A DNA stretch of 64,000 nucleotides from Alienimonas californiensis (GTDB lineage Bacteria; Planctomycetota; Planctomycetia; Planctomycetales; Planctomycetaceae): contig NZ_CP036265.1 in NCBI RefSeq assembly GCF_007743815.1, forward strand, positions 3,614,823-3,678,822, in the 5' to 3' direction. The notes under the pieces are model-generated. The model saw nothing but the letters and a program-made list of their open reading frames with translations, ran no database searches and was not told the DNA's origin. Shown here piece after piece: positions 59,339-64,000 of this stretch. A program made the position numbers and the translations under genes. Positions within the stretch are counted from its first letter, which is position 1. Every line of letters starts with the position of its first letter.

Positions 59339-59420
59339 ACCAAGAAATCAAGAACCGGATTGATTTAGCGGTCCCTCGGCCTGCGACCGCCCGTCATCCC
59401 TTGGTTCTTGATTTCTTGGT
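59339..59420. repeat. 18-bp perfect inverted repeat before pyrE
   Basis: ACCAAGAAATCAAGAACC (59339-59356) and its reverse complement (59403-59420), 46-nt loop. The right arm ends nine bases before the pyrE GTG, so it may act on pyrE expression. The arms are AT-richer than their surroundings. Confidence 0.8.
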
Positions 59421-59429
59421 CTTGGAATT

Positions 59430-59987
59430 GTGCCTGCCACCTACGACAAAGACGCCCTCCACGCCCTGATCCTCGAGCGGGCGTTGAAGTTCGGCGACTT
59501 CACGCTCGCCAGCGGGCAGAAGAGTTCTCATTACCTCGACGGCAAGCAGGTCGCCCTGCACGCCGAGGGGCTGCGGCTGATCTCGGCCGGCTTTCTGGAA
59601 CTCGCCGCGGACTGGGAGTACGACGCCGTCGGCGGGATGAGCATCGGCGCCGACCCGCTGATCGGCGGGGTGCTCTGCCTCTCGGACCGCACCGACCTGG
59701 TCGGGGCGATGATCCGCAAAGAAGCGAAGGGCCACGGCACCGGCCGCTACGTCGAGGGGCCGTTGCAGGGCGGGCAGCGGGTCCTGATCGTGGAGGACGT
59801 CGTCACGACCGGCGGCTCCAGCCTGAAGGCCATCGAGCGCCTGCGGGAGTTCGGGGCGGAAATCTGCGGCGTGGTCGCGATCGTCGACCGCCTGCAGGGC
59901 GGCGACGCCGCCTTCGAAGCCGCCGGCGTCCCATTGAAAAGCCTGTTCACCGTCCGCGACTTCGGCATCGAACCGCCGGCGGCGTAA
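59430..59987 (+). CDS. pyrE: Orotate phosphoribosyltransferase PyrE
   Basis: 185 residues from GTG 59430. It begins KDALHALILERALKFGDFTL, with ASGQKSSHYLDGKQV, the PRPP-binding loop RVLIVEDVVTTGGSSLKA, and IRKEAKGHGTGRYVEG as the flexible catalytic loop. It makes orotidine 5'-phosphate from orotate and PRPP in pyrimidine synthesis. Length is that of the shorter bacterial PyrE type. No other pyr gene is near. A long inverted repeat ends just before its start and another follows its stop. Confidence 0.92.
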   Translation: MPATYDKDALHALILERALKFGDFTLASGQKSSHYLDGKQVALHAEGLRLISAGFLELAADWEYDAVGGMSIGADPLIGGVLCLSDRTDLVGAMIRKEAKGHGTGRYVEGPLQGGQRVLIVEDVVTTGGSSLKAIERLREFGAEICGVVAIVDRLQGGDAAFEAAGVPLKSLFTVRDFGIEPPAA

Positions 59988-59992
59988 CTTCT

Positions 59993-60099
59993 GAGCCCCG
60001 ACCGTCAGGGAGGCGGCCGTTCTCACGGTCGCGGGCCACTCTCGACCCCCTCAGGCGTTCGCACGCGGGTCATCGGCCCCTCCCTGACGGTCGGGGCTC
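59993..60099. terminator. 21-bp perfect inverted repeat between convergent genes
   Basis: Arms 59993-60013 and 60079-60099 (starting GAGCCCCGACCGTCAGGGAG) pair perfectly; after one mismatch five more pairs follow. Loop 65 nt. It is placed between the ends of pyrE and a convergent hydrolase gene. Confidence 0.75.
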
Positions 60100-60107
60100 G
60101 GACGGCT

Positions 60108-61010
60108 TCACCCGGCAAAGTCCGCCAGCGCCCGACAGTAGCGCTCCGGTTCGTCCTCCACCACGAGGTGCCCCGCCGGCAGGGCGACGGTGTCCGCGTG
60201 GGGCATTCGCTGTTGGAACTCCGCCAGGAACGGTTTGCCGAAGCACCAGTCGTCTTCGCCCCAGAGCAGCAACGTGGGCTTGTCGGTCAGTTTGGGCAGG
60301 CCCTCCTCCAGTTCGACGAGATGGGCGTAGCTGGGATGACCCGGCGCCGTCGGCACGTCCTGCACGAAGCGGTGCAGGGCGACGCGGTCCGCCCAACTGC
60401 CGTAGGGCCAGAAATACCCGCGGCGGGTCTCCGGCGTGATGCGGTCCGGGTGAACGACGCAGTCCTTCATCAGACCGCGGACGAACAGGTTCGGCCCCCG
60501 CAGCAGAAACCCGCCGATCGGCGAGCGGGCCAGGCCGATCTGCCAAGGCATCCGCTCGCTGCGGAACGCCGCGGTGTTCGAGATCACCAGCTTCGAGAAC
60601 CGCCCCGGCTCCCGCACCGCGGCCAGCAGCCCGATCGGCCCGCCCCAGTCATGCACGACGAGGGTGACGTCGTTCAGGTCGAGCTTCCGGACCAGCGCCA
60701 GCAGGTTCTCCGCGTGCTGGTTCAAGCGGTAGGGGTACTCCGCCGGCTTGTCGCTGCGGCCCATGCCCACATGGTCGACGGCGATCGCCCGGTGCGACCC
60801 GGCCACGGCGCCCAGCGCCCGCCGGTACATCCAAGACCACGTCGGATTCCCATGCACGAACAGCACGGGTGACCCTTCGCCAGCCTCGACGTAGGCCATC
60901 CGCGGGGAAGCCCCCCCCGTTTCGCCGTCGCCGACGGGCGGCGCGAACGTGTGAAACTTCGCGCCGTCAGGGAATCCGGCGCGAATGAAATCGGGAACAG
61001 CGTCGCTCAC
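60108..61010 (-). CDS. Haloalkane-dehalogenase-like alpha/beta hydrolase
   Basis: 300 residues from GTG 61010. Oxyanion segment HGNPTW (53-58), nucleophile D121 in VVHDWGGPIG, the acid residue in LLWGEDDWCF and the histidine in PAGHLVVEDEP. An Asp nucleophile rather than Ser marks the haloalkane dehalogenase/epoxide hydrolase branch. Its start overlaps the BioF-like gene by four bases (GTGA), making it the last of a three-gene operon. Whether it truly dehalogenates cannot be told. A longer upstream reading frame is ignored. Confidence 0.86.
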   Translation of the reverse strand: MSDAVPDFIRAGFPDGAKFHTFAPPVGDGETGGASPRMAYVEAGEGSPVLFVHGNPTWSWMYRRALGAVAGSHRAIAVDHVGMGRSDKPAEYPYRLNQHAENLLALVRKLDLNDVTLVVHDWGGPIGLLAAVREPGRFSKLVISNTAAFRSERMPWQIGLARSPIGGFLLRGPNLFVRGLMKDCVVHPDRITPETRRGYFWPYGSWADRVALHRFVQDVPTAPGHPSYAHLVELEEGLPKLTDKPTLLLWGEDDWCFGKPFLAEFQQRMPHADTVALPAGHLVVEDEPERYCRALADFAG

Positions 61011-62260
61011 GCGGCGTCTTTCAATGCGAAACAGAGAACGTTCGTGAGCTCGCCGACGGCATCGTCGAGTTGAGCGGCGGAGAAGCTTATCCGCAGCCGG
61101 CTCGTGCCGCGGGGGACGGTCGGCGGGCGGATCGCCGGGACGAAGAAGCCGGCGTCCGTTAACGTCGCGGATGCGGCCACGGCCGCCCCGGGGCTGTCGA
61201 ACAGGATCGGCAGAATGGGGCTCCCGTCGCTGCCGAGGACGCGGCCGATCCCGAGGCACATCCTCACCCGGCGCCCGACGTAAGCGGCGGAATCCTTCAA
61301 TCGCTCTCGTGCCGCGACCCCTTTGGGGGACGCGATCCACCGGAGGTTCGCCGCCGCCGCCGCCGCCGCCGCGGGGGGCAGGGCCGTGCTGAAGATGTGC
61401 GATTTCGCGGCGTGACGGAGGTAGTCGCACAACCCCCGCGATCCACTGACAAACCCGCCAGCGGTCCCCACCGCCTTGGATAGTGTGCCGGTGCGAATCA
61501 GCCGGGGGTGATCCGGTGGAACCCCGAATCGCTCGGCGACGCCGCGGCCGGCGTCGCCGTAGACCCCGGTCGCGTGAGCCTCGTCGAGGATCACGACTGC
61601 ATCGTGCTTCTCCGCCAGTGCCAGCAGGGCCGGCACCGGCGCAACGTCGCCGTCCATGCTGAACACCCCGTCCGCGACGATCCACCGACGCCGGGTGTTG
61701 GCGGCCTTCCGGAGTGCGTGTTCGAGCTTCGCCTGGGCCACCGGAATTCGCGTGTCGAACCCGTCGCTGCCCTTCGGCCTCGGCCCCGCCCGACGCCAAA
61801 CCCGCAGCTTGCCGCCGCCGAGCTTCGCCCCGTCGACCAAACAGGCGTGGCAGTCCCGTTCGAGGAACACGACGTCCCCCGGCCCGGTCAGGGCGGAGAC
61901 CGTGCCGAGGTTCGCCGCGTACCCGGTGGGGAAGACGACCGCGTCCTCGGTTCCCTCGAACTCCGCAATGGTGCGTTCCAACTCCGCGATCTCCGGCGAG
62001 CGGCCGACGACCGCGGGGGAGGCGGTGGCGCCGCTAGGTAACGCCGACGCCCCGCGGGGCGTCGGTGCTACGGGAACCGTCCGCGAGGCCAGCCCGAGGT
62101 AGTCGTTCGAACCGAAGTTCCACAGCTCGCGGCCGTCGATCTCCACCCGGCCGCCGGGCAGGGTGCGGCAGACGCGGGTCGGGCGCCGCAGGCCCTCGCG
62201 GTCCAGACGCCCCAGTTCCTCCGCGACCCACCCGAGCGGATCGCCGGCGTCGCCCGTCAT
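61007..62260 (-). CDS. BioF-like PLP aminoacyltransferase containing a palindromic insertion
   Basis: 417 residues, alpha-oxoamine synthase family (8-amino-7-oxononanoate synthase / 2-amino-3-ketobutyrate ligase). LWNFGSNDYLGLASR, VFPTGYAANLGTVSAL, the stacking His in FLERDCHACLVDGAKL, DEAHATGVYGDAG and the PLP lysine in GTLSKAVGTAGGF are present. Between NDYLGLAS and GATASPAVVG, where relatives have a surface helix, the residues VAPTPRGASALP are encoded by a palindromic element at 62039-62070. The overlap with an M24 peptidase and a hydrolase, and not with other bio genes, leaves the true substrate open. Starts at ATG 62260, overlapping the peptidase stop. Confidence 0.86.
   Translation of the reverse strand: MTGDAGDPLGWVAEELGRLDREGLRRPTRVCRTLPGGRVEIDGRELWNFGSNDYLGLASRTVPVAPTPRGASALPSGATASPAVVGRSPEIAELERTIAEFEGTEDAVVFPTGYAANLGTVSALTGPGDVVFLERDCHACLVDGAKLGGGKLRVWRRAGPRPKGSDGFDTRIPVAQAKLEHALRKAANTRRRWIVADGVFSMDGDVAPVPALLALAEKHDAVVILDEAHATGVYGDAGRGVAERFGVPPDHPRLIRTGTLSKAVGTAGGFVSGSRGLCDYLRHAAKSHIFSTALPPAAAAAAAANLRWIASPKGVAARERLKDSAAYVGRRVRMCLGIGRVLGSDGSPILPILFDSPGAAVAASATLTDAGFFVPAIRPPTVPRGTSRLRISFSAAQLDDAVGELTNVLCFALKDAA
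62039..62070. repeat. Palindrome family A copy inside the BioF-like gene
   Basis: Perfect 22-bp core CCGACGCCCCG/CGGGGCGTCGG (62044-62065) with imperfect flanks. It is translated as part of the BioF-like protein. Compared with the copy at 24476, an inner G-C pair is flipped to C-G on both arms. Confidence 0.85.
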
Positions 62261-63453
62261 CGGGTGAGGGCGATGCGGTGGTTGCTGAGCCGCTCGTAGC
62301 CGGTGGCGGTGATGCGGTAGTTATGCTCGACCCGCACGCCGCCGATGTCGTCGTGGTAGCTGCCGGGTTCGAGGGTGACGACGTCGTTCTCCCGCAGTTC
62401 GTCGCGGCTCTCGGGCACCTCGATGGGCGGCTCCGGGTGGCCCATGCCCAGGCCGTGGCCGGCGTGGTGGGACAGTTTGCCGAAGCCGGCGTCCACCAGC
62501 ACGCCGCTGCAGGCGTCGTAGACGGCGCTGGCCTTCGCCCCGGCCTTGAGCACGCCCTCGCCGGCTTTCAGGGCGGAGTGACAGGCGTCGAACAGCTCCC
62601 GCTGCCGGGCGGACGGCTCGCCGACGGCGTAGGTGTTCGTGAAGTCGCTGCGGTAGCCGTGCAGGACGAAGGAGTAGTCGAGGATGAACAGGTCGCCCTG
62701 CTCCAGCGTCTCGCCGACGGGCAGCCCGCCCGCCTTGCCGCGGCCCCGGCGGGTCGAGCGCCAGTCGCCGTAGACGATCCCCGGCCGGCCGGCGACCTCG
62801 TTGCAGGCCGTGGCGACGGCGTTGTAGACCTCGAGGTCCGTCACGCCGGGGCGGATCACCTCGAAGGCTTTCGCGTGGCCGGCGTCGCCGGCCCGCATGC
62901 ACCAGTTCAGACACTCGATTTCGTCCGGCAACTTCTGCCGACGCAGATCGCGGAGCAGCGTGCCCAGGCTCACCCGTTCGCCGGTGGCGGGGCACTGGAA
63001 GTGAAGTTCCGCGTCGGTCTTCAGGCTGTCCCGGCAGACTTCCCCGACCATCGCGGGGCACCATTCCGCTTCCAGCAGAGTCTTGCCGCCGATCGAGCCC
63101 CGCTTGGCGAGGGCGGCGAAGGTGGCGTGGTCCCGGTTCGTCACGCTGTGAACGTGGTCGTACCAGGGGACCTCCAGCAGGGAGTCGTAGAAGGCTTCGC
63201 CGTCGGCGGACTTGGCGGTGAAGTTATCCGCGGCGAGGGTGGCCTTGCCGGCGCCGTCGTGGTCGGCGGAGCCGCCGTCGCGTTCGAGCAGCAAAATCGC
63301 CCGCTCGTCCCGGCTGAACGACAGGGGCTGCACCCGGAAGTTCGTCAGGTAGCTGACGTGCCGCGGATCGGCGACGATCGCGGCGGTGATCGATTCGGGC
63401 AGCCGCGCCCAGAGTTTGGCGCGGCGTTGGCGGCAACCGGATTCGGAGAGCAT
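62257..63453 (-). CDS. M24-family (Xaa-Pro aminopeptidase-like) protein
   Basis: 398 residues. N-terminal creatinase-like domain (IVADPRHVSYLTNFRVQPL). C-terminal pita-bread domain with metal ligands: Asp in LFILDYSFV, Asp in YRSDFTNTY, His in HHAGHGLGMGHPEP, Glu in VVTLEPGSY and Glu in GVRVEHNY. All five ligands appear present, so activity is likely. It removes N-terminal residues before proline or acts as a related amidinohydrolase. First of three overlapping genes on the minus strand. Confidence 0.88.
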   Translation of the reverse strand: MLSESGCRQRRAKLWARLPESITAAIVADPRHVSYLTNFRVQPLSFSRDERAILLLERDGGSADHDGAGKATLAADNFTAKSADGEAFYDSLLEVPWYDHVHSVTNRDHATFAALAKRGSIGGKTLLEAEWCPAMVGEVCRDSLKTDAELHFQCPATGERVSLGTLLRDLRRQKLPDEIECLNWCMRAGDAGHAKAFEVIRPGVTDLEVYNAVATACNEVAGRPGIVYGDWRSTRRGRGKAGGLPVGETLEQGDLFILDYSFVLHGYRSDFTNTYAVGEPSARQRELFDACHSALKAGEGVLKAGAKASAVYDACSGVLVDAGFGKLSHHAGHGLGMGHPEPPIEVPESRDELRENDVVTLEPGSYHDDIGGVRVEHNYRITATGYERLSNHRIALTR

Positions 63454-63530
63454 CCCGGCAGTTTCGGGAACCCCCCCGAAAACTCAAGCGGTCGTGCGAA
63501 AGCGTGACGGGCCTAGGGAATAGGCAAACG

Positions 63531-64000
63531 CTAGCTGCGCTTCTGATTCTTCACGACAACGGCGCTCATTCCGCCGTCGACGCCGATCTCCTGGCCGGTA
63601 ATCCAGTCGTGGGCCGGGTCCAGCAGGAAGGCCACCGCGGCGGCCACGTCGCCGGGTTCGCCGAGCCGGTGCAGGGCGTGCATGTCGCGGGAGGCCTCCG
63701 CGGCGGGTTCACTTTTCCAGATGCGCTCGGTGAGTTTGGTTTGCGTCAGGCCAGGGCTGACGCAGTTGAACCGCAGGCCGCGGTGGGCGTAGGTCGCCGC
63801 GGCGGAGCGAGTCAGCCCGGCGACCCCCGCCTTCGCGGCGGCGATCGCCTCATGGGAGTGCACCCCGATCCGCCCCGCCACCGAGCCCATCAGCACGACG
63901 CTGCCGCCGTCCCGCAGCGCCTTGCCGGCGGACCGCACGCAGTAGAAGGCGCTGTCCAGGTTCGTGCGGAGCGTGTCGCTCCACTCCTCGTCGCTGGTGA
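63531..64000 (-). CDS. SDR-family oxidoreductase, C-terminal part, lacking the catalytic Tyr
   Basis: The frame is open to the right edge; its visible part reads TSDEEWSDTLRTNLDSAFYC, then GSVVLMGSVAGRIG, EAIAAAKAGVAGLTRSAAA, LRFNCVSPGLTQT and WITGQEIGVDGGM. This is a classical short-chain dehydrogenase. The usual Y-x-x-x-K is I-A-A-A-K, so the catalytic tyrosine is replaced while Ser and Lys remain. The N-terminal nucleotide-binding Gly motif is beyond the edge. A subfamily with 'HEAI-AAK' in this place exists, so this is probably not a sequencing error. Confidence 0.85.
   Translation of the reverse strand, partial: TSDEEWSDTLRTNLDSAFYCVRSAGKALRDGGSVVLMGSVAGRIGVHSHEAIAAAKAGVAGLTRSAAATYAHRGLRFNCVSPGLTQTKLTERIWKSEPAAEASRDMHALHRLGEPGDVAAAVAFLLDPAHDWITGQEIGVDGGMSAVVVKNQKRS

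Overview
The window comes from a high-G+C member of the Planctomycetota. The evidence is the gene content: DUF1552 and DUF1592-type cytochrome proteins, PVC-type dehydrogenase/HEAT proteins, Tat-exported Gfo/Idh/MocA oxidoreductases, a ThuA-domain protein and a HEAT-cupredoxin-cytochrome c fusion. Genus cannot be fixed from the sequence alone.

Left edge (1-1327, minus strand): a small operon of a membrane protein, DUF1257 (Ycf35-like), DUF2997 and the N-terminus of a Ycf46-like AAA ATPase that runs off the window.

Phosphorothioation island (1553-19981): a complete DNA sulfur-modification system. dndA (minus) and dndBCDE (plus) diverge from a 103-bp spacer. Convergent with dndA lies a tightly overlapping five-gene operon: a large repeat protein with a sigma-region-4-like HTH, a PLD-nuclease/helicase fusion, an 83-aa protein, a second SMC/DndD-like ATPase with a cysteine hook, and a small dnd-associated protein. 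This is probably the restriction or interference arm. After dndE come an AIPR-family protein, a dnd-associated putative methyltransferase and an HNH endonuclease. A 26-bp perfect-stem hairpin separates dndE from this tail. The right border has a G13 tract, a possible integrase remnant and a terminator.

Planctomycete metabolic core (20554-33166): ThuA protein, SGNH/dehydrogenase protein, HEAT-cupredoxin-cytochrome c-esterase fusion, a DUF1592/DUF1552 pair, a small membrane protein and an EamA transporter.

Phosphate regulon: phoR-phoU-phoB (33451-36632) and pstSCAB (46860-53686) lie 10 kb apart. Matching 11-bp-period CTTCACA-type direct repeats (candidate Pho boxes) precede phoU, phoB and pstS. 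PstC and PstA carry unusually large extra domains.

Between and after these: two Gfo/Idh/MocA oxidoreductases, a GlmU-like protein, an azoreductase-like flavoprotein, a cysteine hydrolase, csrA, a MOSC protein, an SRP RNA gene (46472-46564, minus), an FMN reductase, a secreted caspase-like protein, ettA, a membrane-anchored HTH protein with a long Asp/Ser repeat region, pyrE, and a minus operon of M24 peptidase, BioF-like enzyme and dehalogenase-like hydrolase. A partial SDR gene closes the window.

Long perfect inverted repeats occur in many intergenic spaces. One palindrome family has three copies with compensatory stem changes, and one of those copies is translated inside the BioF-like gene.
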